From Parus major (taxonomy: Eukaryota; Chordata; Aves; Passeriformes; Paridae): a stretch of DNA of 64,000 bases. Numbering within the stretch: position 1 is the first letter of the stretch; each line of letters begins with the position of its first letter. A program made the position numbers and the translations under genes. This document shows positions 36,301-47,100 of this stretch, in pieces. The stretch lies in assembly GCF_001522545.3 (NCBI RefSeq), contig NC_031783.1, forward strand, positions 6,349,433 through 6,413,432. The letters are read 5' to 3'. The notes beneath the pieces were generated by a model. That model was given only the letters and a program-made list of their open reading frames with translations. It made no database searches and had not been told where the DNA came from.

Positions 36301-39300
36301 GTATTTTTTCTGTCAGATTTTTCATTAACTGATTAGAGTTAATCATATAATCTGTTATGATATAATCTATTACAAAAGATTACTCTATTGTGCCATTATA
36401 ATAGATTATGTGATTATGCAGATTATATAAAAACTGCATAATCATGTAGTTATTTTGTAGGAAAGTAAGTATCAAAGTCTTTAACAAATAAGTCTATTTT
36501 TTTCTGCTGTCCATCTCCATCACAGGTATTATCAGTTATTAAATCTTAATGTCTTTTGGAATCTGTAACCAGTACTGAAGTTTAGGTTTATAAACTCTTC
36601 TCCTCATACCAAAATAAGTAATTAGTTTAATTAATGAGAAGCCTTCTAAAACTAATTTGTTTTCTAGTCATTCAGCTTTTTAAAATTTGCTGTGAATAAC
36701 TTGGAGCCTGCACTGCAAGGAGAGGCTGCCCATTACCATCAGGATCTTCAGTGTATTAGTTCAACCTCTCAGGATGACATGAACCCCTAAAAATGTCACC
36801 CAGAGTCTCAGTTTTCTGGTGCTTTGGAACTCTTGCTTTAGTACTGATACGGGATGGTTAAAATACAGTACCTAAAGTAAGTTGTGTTCAGGAGAAATAG
36901 TAGTGAGAATCACTTAAACAACAGCAACCCCATACAAAAGTAAACAGGAAAATAACCAAACCCCACCTTTCTAATTTCCCTGGAAAAGATTCCAAGCACC
37001 CATCCATTTCCTTGCCTTATATCCACCACACCATCCCCACCAGTTATTTGGCTGCTTTGTCTAAAAATGAGGAAAACCAAAACCCTATCATAAAGGACCT
37101 ATTTGTTCCAATGTAAAGCACTACATTCTACAAAATAACATGGGCAAAATTGCATGTTATGTTAAAAAAACTGGGGCAGCTAATCTTAGCAACTGGGTGG
37201 GTCAGGGCCACAGAACACATGCTGGCCCTCACCAGCTGGAAGACTGGGAATGACTGGTCTGCCATTGTACACTGCCTCCATGGGAGGAAAGCACTGCAGC
37301 TGTTCTCAGTGTTCAGGATTCTGCTCACTATGGACTGGGGACAAAGGGACTGGGTCAAGCAGCGTGGCCCCAAAGTGTCAAAAATAAAACTGGACTATTT
37401 TCAAGTCCTGTCATTTATTATCAATGCTTTAAAAAACCCAAACAATCTGAACTATTTTATATTTGCATGTTGGATTCAATAGTAGTTTTTCTTCCACAGT
37501 TTATAAAGGCACTTTTGGGGAAGCCCATTTGAGAAATCGAAGAGGAATTCTGGAATTAGCCGGAGCCATCAAATGCACCACAGGGCGCTCTCCTTTTGCC
37601 TACCTCCGCTATGGATGCTATTGTGGCCTGGGAGGAAAAGGATGGCCCAAGGACAGAGTAGACTGGTGAGAGTAATGATTTATCTGACAATTAATTAAAT
37701 GCTGAATGCAGATGATGAATAAAAGGACTAAAATATAAATTAGGCCTATTTGAGAGAAGGAACTAAGTTTAAATACACCTCAGATTGCTAGGAAACTCTG
37801 AAACATTCAAATTGTGTTTCCATAGATCTATAAGAGCTTGCCTTTAATTCAAATTCTCATTGCAATAGTACAGGATTTACAGCACAACTGAGTTTCTTTG
37901 CTATCACTGTTTAGCAAAGAGTTAAATAACTGAAGACTTGTTGGAGAAGCTTTAAAGTTCAAGCATGGAAGCTATCTAAATTAAAAATTAAACAAAAAAA
38001 TTAAAAAACAGGGAATAAAAATATTTTGATTTTACTATCTTCCATGTTATTAGTATTCAAAATAATACATAATAATTACTCAAAATTCAACCTGGTAAAA
38101 ATTCTAAAAACCAAACCTTTCCATTTAGTACTAAATTTCAGCATACTATTATCAATGTAACTTGTAATTGTACATTAACTGACAAGAAGATGATTGTCTG
38201 GGTTCTGTTCTGTTATTGTTGTGTGGTTTGGGTTTTTTAAAAATTTATATTCATGAAAGGGAGTTACTGAGCTGTGTTGTTTAACTGTTAAGTACCACAG
38301 GATCTTTACACAGTGATCTGTGGGGAATGACCAAGTAATCACTTAATAAGCACAGGAAAAACAGTAATTGCAAAGTGAGAGCTCACAGCATTAACTTTTC
38401 CTATTGCAGACAAATTCCTCAGACTACCTAAACACCATCTACCTACTGTAATCTGATGGTTTTAGTCTACCAGGAGGAAACTGAACCAATAAATGAAGGA
38501 AAGAAATAAATGAATAATGACTGAGTACTTGGTGGATACACCCAGTTCTTCCAGCAAGTCAGAAAGAAAGGGTGTAATTAGTTTGCAGCAAAAACTTAAA
38601 AGCTGCCTAATTTCAGGTCCTTGTTGCCTCCTCTACTTGGTTTTCTGGGCTGCAATGACTCCACACCAGACACACTACAACAGCATATTTTAATGCCTTT
38701 TTTAAACATTAAAATCTCATTAATTCTTACCTGTACTGTTCAGTTTCACAATGTCATAGAAAGACTATAAAATCTTTGTGCCAACTATGATAAGAACAAT
38801 TTTAAAACAATAATTTTGAGCAACTTTCCAAATTTTCTGATGATAATGAGCTAACAGTTCATTTTGTGGAAGGTGCTAGGAGAAAAGCATACTCACACTT
38901 TATAATATAATATAAATCCTCATATAATTGTGAATGCCCTGAAGATTCAATTAGCTCAATGTATATCAGATATTTGTCTCATCACTTACTACATGAAAAA
39001 AGTAGTAATTTTTTCAATTACCCTGGTTTGGTTCCTGGGCAGGTAACGTTTGTACACTCACTGATACTGACCCTTTTGTCACAGCTGTAGTAACCCATGG
39101 ATAAACCCCACCCAGATTGTGTGACCATAAATCACCATTTCTGCTCCTCTCAGGTGCTGCTTTCACCACGACTGCTGCTATGGGAGGGCAGAACAAGCAG
39201 GTTGTCAACCAAAGACTGAAAGTTACCACTGGGAATGCGAAGACAATTCTGCTGTGTGTGGTGAGTGAGCACTTGGGAGTTTTTTGGTGTTGGGTTTTGG

Positions 39301-41846
39301 AGTTGGGTTATTTGGTTTGGTTGTTTCTTACTTCTACTAAGTGCCTCATTAGAAAGGTATTTTCTTAACTGTAAAACTCTTAGTTTACCATCCTTTCTTT
39401 TATAACTTTTATTGCCAGGATACACTGTGCCTCCAGATAGCACAGCTAAACTGATCAACTGAATGAAGTTTCTTCTTAATCCTCCCCTACTGACTGACAT
39501 AAGCAAACAAAACTGATCTAGAAGTATCTATTACCTTTTCAGAAAACACAACCACAACCATCCTCCTTTTACTCAACGTTTACATTTGCTGAGGAACCCA
39601 AACAGGAGACAAGACAATTGTAACAGTTTAAAAGGATCTTTTCCCTACTTAGTTGAAAATATTTCCCACTATTTGTAAGTTTATAATAGACAAGGTTTTG
39701 GCATATTTATCCCTGAGCAGTTGCAGTGATGGCTGAAATTTATGAATGAATTCACAATTACAGTTTACAGTTTCAAACAATGAGGTAATAAAATATTTGA
39801 TGAGTATGTTTATTTCTGGAAGTTAAATTAAAAACTATTAATTTGAAAATATTTACATGACAAGTGTACAGATTGCTGACCACATCCTGATAAATTTTGT
39901 TTGATTGCTTCAAAATATATTTGCCATGCTGAGGTAAGGGAAGGACAAAGAGATCACCAAGAAAGAAAAGCCTCAAGAAATGGTTAATGGAAAGCAGCTT
40001 TTCTTTTACATTATTTGTTCACAACTCCCAAAGTTTTAGCAAATACTTTCCAATATGAGTGTCAAAGACTCATTGAAACTGGAGCTTCTCACAAGCCCCC
40101 AAATATTTCTAGGGTTTTTTTTGTTGTTATTGTCATGTTTTTGTAATTTTGTTTTTTGCTGACTGTTTGGGATGTTGCTTGCTTCGTTTTTGTTTTGTTT
40201 TGTTTTTGTTTTGTTTTTAAAATCAGGTGCTTGGTCAGTTACTTTGTGTATAATTTTGCGCTTCTACCTAGAATGCAAATGAGCTTAAGAACTGGTTATT
40301 ATTTGCACTGTAGAAATGCAAAAACCCTTACATAAACTTGTTTAAAACAAGTCTGAGTTTCTGACTACCATAGTTTAAAGGCAACAGTTGGCCATTCACA
40401 GAGAACACAAAACCCTCTCATTTCAGAACTCAATTTAGAATTTGCCTGACCTGAAAAGAAATGAAAGTTTGGACATTACTTCCTTTCCTCCTTCACATTC
40501 AACCTTTACTTTGCCCAAGTGTCCACCTCATTCAGAATCTCTACTTGCTCATTTCTTCCCCTGCCCCAGATGTACAAAGCGATTTCTCTCTCAATTAACT
40601 GAGAATCAAACTGATTAATCATATTACAGTCTGCCCTTATTTGGCTGTAAAGATTCCGCTCCTGACAATATCCAAAATACTGGCCAAGACAGCAGGCACA
40701 GTGTCAGGAAACCAAGTCCCTGATGTAGCATGGAGAAGATAATGTGTGGAGCATACCAGGAGAAGAACAGAAGGAGGAATAGTTCTCAGTTACCATGTTT
40801 TGATTTTTTTATCCTATCATGTTGTTCATGCCATTTGTGCTATTGAGTAGCTCTAAGGGCAGCTAGTTGCAGCATAAACACATATACATTAAGAACACTT
40901 CCATTTCATGGCAGAATTTGAGTTCATTTGTAAAACTGAACACTTGTTCTGCTCCTGGACAAATCTCAAGCAGAGACTTGGCTAAGCTTTTAAGATGGTA
41001 AACACTCAGGCAAAATGTAATCAAGGATTCTTCAGTTTACAGACAGTTACAGAGAGAAAAAAACTACACACTTCTGGGTTGGCACGCTGAACCCAAAATA
41101 CATTGCTGTAGAAGAAAATGTTCATGCCAAGAAGAAACACTCATGCCAAGAAATCTGTTAAGTTACAACACTACAATTATAAAACAAACATGACAAGACA
41201 TGGATTTTATCACACAAACACACTTTACCTAACTTCTTACTGAACACCTCGATAAAAAAAGGTGGGCTGTTTAGGCTGCCATAGGCTGGACATGGAATAT
41301 ATCTGCATGCCATGTATATATCCCATGTATTATTTTTAATGCTATATCCTATAGCAGATTACAAAGGGTATGTGAATGGAGTATCTTCCCAAAGTCAAGT
41401 TTCACTAGAGCAAGAGGGAAGGCAGGGAAGGTTCCATACCACTTTCTACAGTGAGATCAGTTGTCAGAGTTCCTTTATTAAAAACTGGAAGAAGAGTATT
41501 TAAATCTTTATCTGGCTACTGTATTTTCACCTGCTGACTGATCTACAGGTTCTTACCAAAGCTCAGTACAGCTCCTATTGCACTTGAAATGTAAGGCATT
41601 TGTATGGCAAATGTGGAATGTGAGGGAGCAATTCTTGGTATTCCATTTAGGATTTTCAATTTCTTCAGACTAATATCAAACTTACTGTGTTTTCTTTCAG
41701 ACTCACTAGAAGATAAATGTCAAAAAATGGCATGTGAATGTGATCGTGAAGCTGCCAAATGTTTTTCTAAAGCTCCCTACCATAGAAAATACCTTTTGTG
41801 GCCAGACTTTATGTGTGGTGAGATTCAGCCTTTGTGTAGGTATTAG
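32899..41846 (+). CDS. PLA2G10: PLA2G10, group X secretory phospholipase A2 (complete)
   Basis: Secreted calcium-dependent lipase that hydrolyses the sn-2 acyl ester of phospholipids, notably phosphatidylcholine. Exons are 32899-32950, 37500-37665, 39154-39260 and 41701-41846 (471 nt, 156 residues). Residues 1-17 are a Leu-rich signal peptide. A short propeptide ends in a dibasic RNRR (29-32), followed by the mature start GILELAGAIKC at Gly33. The mature chain is 124 residues with 16 cysteines (eight disulfides, as in group X). The calcium loop is YGCYCGLGGKGWPKD. The catalytic His78-Asp79 lies in CCFHHDCCY, and Asp123 is in CECDREA. The dibasic propeptide and the GILELAG start separate it from groups IB, IIA and V. 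No inactivating change is seen. It converges on BFAR. Confidence 0.96.
36341..36446. repeat. Nested AT-rich inverted repeats in PLA2G10 intron 1
   Basis: Two perfect 11-bp inverted repeats lie side by side. ATAATCTATTA (36362-36372) pairs with TAATAGATTAT (36399-36409). TGATTATGCAG (36411-36421) pairs with CTGCATAATCA (36434-36444) across a 12-nt loop. Further TAATC/GATTA words lie just upstream. No flanking target-site duplication was identified. Confidence 0.8.
37500..37665 (+). CDS. PLA2G10: PLA2G10 exon 2 (propeptide and calcium loop)
   Basis: 166 nt between acceptor TTCTTCCACAG and donor GACTG|GTGAGA. It encodes the propeptide to RNRR, the mature N-terminal helix GILELAGAIKC and the calcium-binding loop, ending KDRVDW (split TG/G). 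Confidence 0.97.
39154..39260 (+). CDS. PLA2G10: PLA2G10 exon 3 (catalytic His-Asp)
   Basis: 107 nt between acceptor CTCCTCTCAG and donor TGTG|GTGAGT. It encodes CCFHHDCCYGRAEQAGC with the catalytic His-Asp pair and the following Cys-rich segment to CEDNSAVC. Confidence 0.97.
40186..40218. repeat. (TTTTG)n low-complexity tract
   Basis: Imperfect TTTTG/TTTTTG units in PLA2G10 intron 3, inside a wider T/G-rich stretch from about 40100. Confidence 0.8.
41701..41846 (+). CDS. PLA2G10: PLA2G10 exon 4 (C terminus)
   Basis: 146 nt after acceptor TTTCTTTCAG. It encodes DSLEDKCQKMACECDREAA with the third active-site Asp and ends LCRY before TAG at 41844-41846. The C terminus differs from the mammalian ...PKCD end but keeps the last cysteine. 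Confidence 0.96.
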
Positions 41847-43951
41847 ATACATGACTCTTGTATATATTTAAATCTACAATGACTTTTTTTCGGCCACAGT
41901 AATGACAACAAATGATTTTCCCCTTTCTTGATACTCCCTCATTCCACCTCAGCCTCTCCACCCCAAAACTGCCAAAGTAAACATTTTTCATCTTATTTAC
42001 CTTTTCCTATGCACTTTTATTGACTAAAAAGAAATCTGAGTTTATCAGCTTAAGGAGTAACTGACAGTGTTAATTTTTGTTTATAGTCAGATTCACAGAT
42101 TTTTCAGATTGATAATATCATTTGCTGTGAACTTTTCACCCCTCTCCACTGGCTATAAGATACAAATCAAACTTCTCCACTAACAAATCTTAGCATTTGT
42201 TAACTTTGAACTGACTGGAAAAAGTGCATGAAGTGACAGTATCAGCACAAGGAGCCCTCTCATCTACATTAAACACTTAGTACAAAGCCTAATTAAAGTG
42301 TTGAATTTCATTCCCCTACAGTAATTTTACCTGCATTGAAGATGGCCTATTATACTATTTTTTTTCCTAGCACTTTTTAAATAGGGTTTTCTAAACAGCT
42401 GCTTATTTGATATGGCTCAAACTCCTTACTCTATGTACACCCTAAATTTCCTGTAAGCACAGAGAGTACCCTTAGAACTTTAGAGGCAAATTTAAAAACA
42501 CAAATGCAAACCATCACAAAAACAAAAACATGAAAAAATGTAAAAGTTGTGGGGACCAACTGGCTTTCCCAGAAGTGTTTGATCCTGAACAGCAAGAGTT
42601 TACGAAGCTCAGAAGTATATACAACTCATCAGGATGTAAAGCTGGTTTTAGCTAGAGTCACTTCATAGATACTTTTAACCTAACCCTTTGGTAAACCAGT
42701 TCCCTGAATTGCTGAATAATACACTTTTTTGTAACTGCTGATTTTAACAGTTATAGAGCCAGGGGTGGTTTACATCTACTTTCTCTCACCTAAACTTAAA
42801 GATGCAGGGCTAAAGAGCAGTCAAAGCTTATGATATATACTTCAATATACAAAAAAAACCCAAAAAACCCCACAACAAACCCAAAAAACAAACACCCAAA
42901 AAACCACCAAAAAAATCCCCCCAAAACCCCCCCCAAAAAATAACCCATTTCTATTAGGAATAGTGAAGATTTCAAGAGAGATCTTTAATTGTGAAAAATA
43001 TTTATAGCAAATTTAGTTCACATTACTAACACAAATGAAATTAACAAAACAACAAATACAGAATGCAAGGGGACAAAGTTCTCAAAAAAAAAAAAAATCT
43101 TACCTTTTGATTCAAAGGAATATACATTAACAAATGTCAATCCTGCTTACCCAAAATAATTTTCCAGTCAATATTTGCTCACAGATATAGATACAGACAT
43201 TATATTGCCATGAGTAATTACAGTGTCAGGTCACTTTTCCAAAACAATCCTTTTTAAGAGATAACCCTGCATTTAAGAATTAGCAACAGAACTCAAGAAG
43301 CGAGAATGAAAGGAGCTATTGATGAAGTCTAACTGATCTGAATAAAAAAATTTCCGTGGTAATTACCACATTTTCCAAGACACAAGAGAATTCAAGTAGT
43401 CTTTGCCTTCAACTGCAGGAATTTTGGAACAAACTCTACTGTGAGACTGCGTATGTATAGGGCAGTCATAATGCTGCATTTAAGGAAGACTGAAATAAAT
43501 AAAGTTCTTTCAACATCAAGCCTATCCAGGCAGGGCATTCCTTTGGCAAACTGAAGTTAAGGAACACATTGCTGGTATGAAATACTAAGTTTAAAAAGAA
43601 AAAGAAAGAGATCACTGTAGCAGTGCAGAAGACACTGATTTTAAGGCAGGCTTGAAAATACACAGAATGCTCAGGACAGAATAAAGAAACGGATCTGATA
43701 CAAATAGGGTGAGAGGACTGTAAGAGTTTTACATGGCTATACAGGAATGTAGTTCTTTTTATCAACAGAAAAATCCTTTTTCCTTCATCCTCCAACTTGG
43801 AATCAGCTTAATAACTTACCTTAAAGCTTTTTTGTGTGTTTAAATTAACATAGTCCACCATTTTCACTGCCACATACATAAAGAAGAAAAGCAAAGTTTA
43901 CTCAAAATGTCCATTTTTGGAAGCTAAGCAGCTCAAGAGTTCCAATGCCAA
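41847..43951. other. Convergent intergenic/3'UTR space between PLA2G10 and BFAR
   Basis: The two stop codons are 2.1 kb apart on opposite strands, so this holds both 3'UTRs. Plus-strand AATAAA words occur at 43341-43346 and 43494-43503, both far from the PLA2G10 stop. A minus-strand AATAAA lies at 42016-42021. None can be assigned with confidence, and the 3'UTRs could overlap. The 109-codon minus ORF at 43466-43795 looks like chance. Confidence 0.55.
42849..42945. repeat. Strand-asymmetric A/C tract
   Basis: Nearly 100 bp of only A and C on the plus strand apart from a few T's, with C-runs up to eight (42931-42938 region). The minus strand, the BFAR RNA sense, therefore carries G8 and G6 runs separated by T4. 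Confidence 0.9.
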
Positions 43952-44144
43952 TCACTGCACTTGTGTCTCCAGACGCCTTATCTCTGTAACCACAAGATCA
44001 ATGTTTATAACTGGGTTAAAATACAAGGCCCAGTAAAACAAACAGTTGCAGACAAACTGAGGAATAAAAGGCCAAAAAATGGCCACAAAAAGTCCCTGGG
44101 TTGAGACTTTCCAGAAATGTCTCCACATTCTGTGAGGAATAGTC
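43952..44144 (-). CDS. BFAR: BFAR last coding exon
   Basis: 193 nt, residues 385-448, acceptor TTTTTCACAG, stop TGA at 43952-43954. It encodes the last membrane segment (GLFVAIFWPFIPQFVCNCLF) and the tail RRLETQVQ. Confidence 0.96.
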
Positions 44145-47100
44145 CTGTGAAAAAGGAAAGGAAAAGGCTTAGAGGAACTTTCTGGTTTGTTTTTAACCAG
44201 CTCTAAGAAAAGGTAATAGGTGCTACAGCTTTAAATTACTTAGCCCTTACTTGGGTACTTGTAAAAACAACCCCACATTTTGCACTCCAGGAAAAACTTT
44301 CCTAAAACCCAGTAGTACCAGATTTAAAGAGAAAGCACTAAGTCAGTGCACTTAGACCCGAAGCACAGCAGGTTCCAGTGCCACATCCCAGCTGTGCCTC
44401 AGGTTGTCCTACGTTCCCTGTGCTGTTCTGGGCACATTCTGCCCTCTATTGACTGGCAAAGGGAAAACCCACTACACACCAAAACAAGAATTTCTCCCAT
44501 ACAATTTCCAAAGATCACACCAAATATGAATGTTAATATGCATGAATTAAGACTGAGGCATTAACAGAAAACAGAAAATCTGATAAATTATCAGAACTAG
44601 TATCAGTATAACTAAACTTAATGAAGACTTATCCTGTAATAACTACATTACTGTATCATGACTACATTCTGATGTATTTAGTTCTCAGCTGACAACTAAT
44701 ACCAGGCACTGTAAGAGGCAGTTCTCAAGACAAGGTTTAATATCTGCCAGTGGTTAAGAATGTGCTTGTTACTGTTTCCACATTTGCTACATCTGATAAG
44801 TAAAACCACCTCTAAGAAACCCTTGGAAGCACACACAGAAATAAAGGCATACAAATAGGAATGCAGATTCACGTGTTGTTATTAACCTCAGAGTTTGGGT
44901 TAGACACTCATTTCAGTGAGCAACTGTGAAATTGTAAGGCTGTTATTTTCTCTTTATAAGGCTGTGTACTTCCTACCCTTTAACAAAAGCGTTGTGAAAC
45001 TTACTTTAATTCTCTTCTTGACCAGAGCCTCCAAAAGGAGAATAATTCCAGAACAGAGAGCAACATGGCATTTACAATTATAAATCTTGATGTCCAGTAG
45101 TGCACATCTAGCCAATCCCAAGCAAATTCAGCTATCAGCTGGTATGGCAAAAATAAATACTTTACAGTGAATTCTCTCCATTGCCTCCAAGAAGGATCTT
45201 TAAGGTCCTGTAAATTAGGATAAAAAGACTGTTAATCAATTTTATATTAAACTGATTTAATACTGGCTTATTTCCACTAGTCTTTTGTTGAAAAGCTGGG
45301 GGTTTTATACACTGAAAGCAGTGTTTTATCTTTATTATACTTGTAGGTAATACTGTAATGCAGCAATTTCAATTAGACTAGAACATCATTTTCTGTAGTC
45401 ATGTGAACTTCAGAACAATCAGTTTCACACATTTAAAGTCTTAAAAGCCTAAAATCAATCCTTTTAAAAGTAACAGTTGCAATACTGGTGATTGCATACA
45501 ATAAAATCAAAGAACTACTTACTCTGTAGGTCTTCCTTTTTAAAGTCATAGTGTAAAGAGATGAAATGATGAGTAATTACATCATGTGGTTTTATGCTGC
45601 CAGTCTTAAAATCGTTATAACTAAAGCAAGTAGCATATTTAATGTTTTAAATACTTACAAGCAGTTTTGTGACAGTATCTTCATACTTGTCTTCTTGCAT
45701 AGGACAAATTGTGTGGATGAAAGGTAGGAAAGCTTCTGCATAATCAAACAAATATAGGTATAACATACTGAGTCTTGGAGAACTCTTCAGTGCATACAGA
45801 AGAAAGAGTGATTTTCCTGGGTTTACGGCCTAAAAGATATCAAATTATCAAGTTTTAATCAGTGAAAAAATAAAATTAAAAGGACATGCCAGTTCTCAGA
45901 TTTTCTGACAGTCATTTTTCCAAGGGCTGCTTTTCAAATTCAACAGTTCATTAAACTGAGCAGGTTTTACACAGGTAATTCCACTACTTTAACACTCTTC
46001 ATGGCTTTAAGAGAATCTTCTTTCAAAGGTACTACTTTAAAATAATTAATATACATGACATGACACACTTCATATTAAATTTACCTTATATTCCCAAAGG
46101 TTTTGTGGTGGTTTAACACCTAAAGTTTTCACACATTCCAGTTCTGCCATAATAGCTCTCCTATGGTTACTGTTCTCTATACTGTAAGGCTCTTTGGTGA
46201 AATCCTCCTCAGTCAGTGTTAGGAGGAGTCTACAAAAGCAGAAGAATTAAGATGGTAAACAGTGCCTATTCACCAAAAAAGATGACTAACAAATACATGA
46301 CTGCTTACTGAAACAATAAGCTACTGATACAAGGTAGCACGCCTTTTGAGTTAAAGAATCATAGAATACTTTGGGTTGGCAGAGACTTTCAAAGATCATC
46401 ATTACATTGCACATCAAGTGTTCTACACCAACAGCATCTCAGAGCCTGGGTTTTAAATTTCCTACTTTTCTAGTTTCCTCTTGCCTGCTTTCAGTATGGC
46501 TCTTGGCTGGAATACATATGCATAGCATACAGCATATGCATATTTCCACAAGAAAAGAAAGGTGGAAGGGGTGGATAATACCTCAGTAGAATTTTACTCT
46601 AGGTATCATTTCAGTCTGCCTTTTTAGCATTTTAAAAAGTTCTTAGAAAATTTTCAGGTAGCTTGCTAAGTATCTACTACTAAAAGTTTTCAACAGCAAT
46701 TGTTAAAACTTCTGAAATTTATTCTTATACATCAACAGAATATTCCCATAATCCATGTAACACAGTATGGTCATTCACAATAAGCCACCCCCAATGAATC
46801 TATCAGTAGTCCAATCCCATAATAATTGTCCTTGACCATCAGGTCTCTCACCTTCCATTTACTTTCTCCAGTAAAAATCTTTCTTTGTAATGTGAAGCCC
46901 ATGGACCCAGCTGCTCCAGCCAGAGTATCACTTCCTCAGCAGTCCACTTAGCAACAGGCTTGTGGACAAGAAGATCATCTTCAAATTCTCTGCTACTCCA
47001 GTGATAGCCAAGAAGAACTACCTACAGGTAAATGCAAAGAAAAATAAACAAAGATCCTTTACTTGAGAAGCAAATACATGAATGATATAAATAAACACAC

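Noticed and set aside
43466..43795. 109-codon minus-strand ORF downstream of BFAR
   Set aside because: In the 3' flank/3'UTR, hydrophobic low-complexity translation, no family resemblance and no splice or start context.
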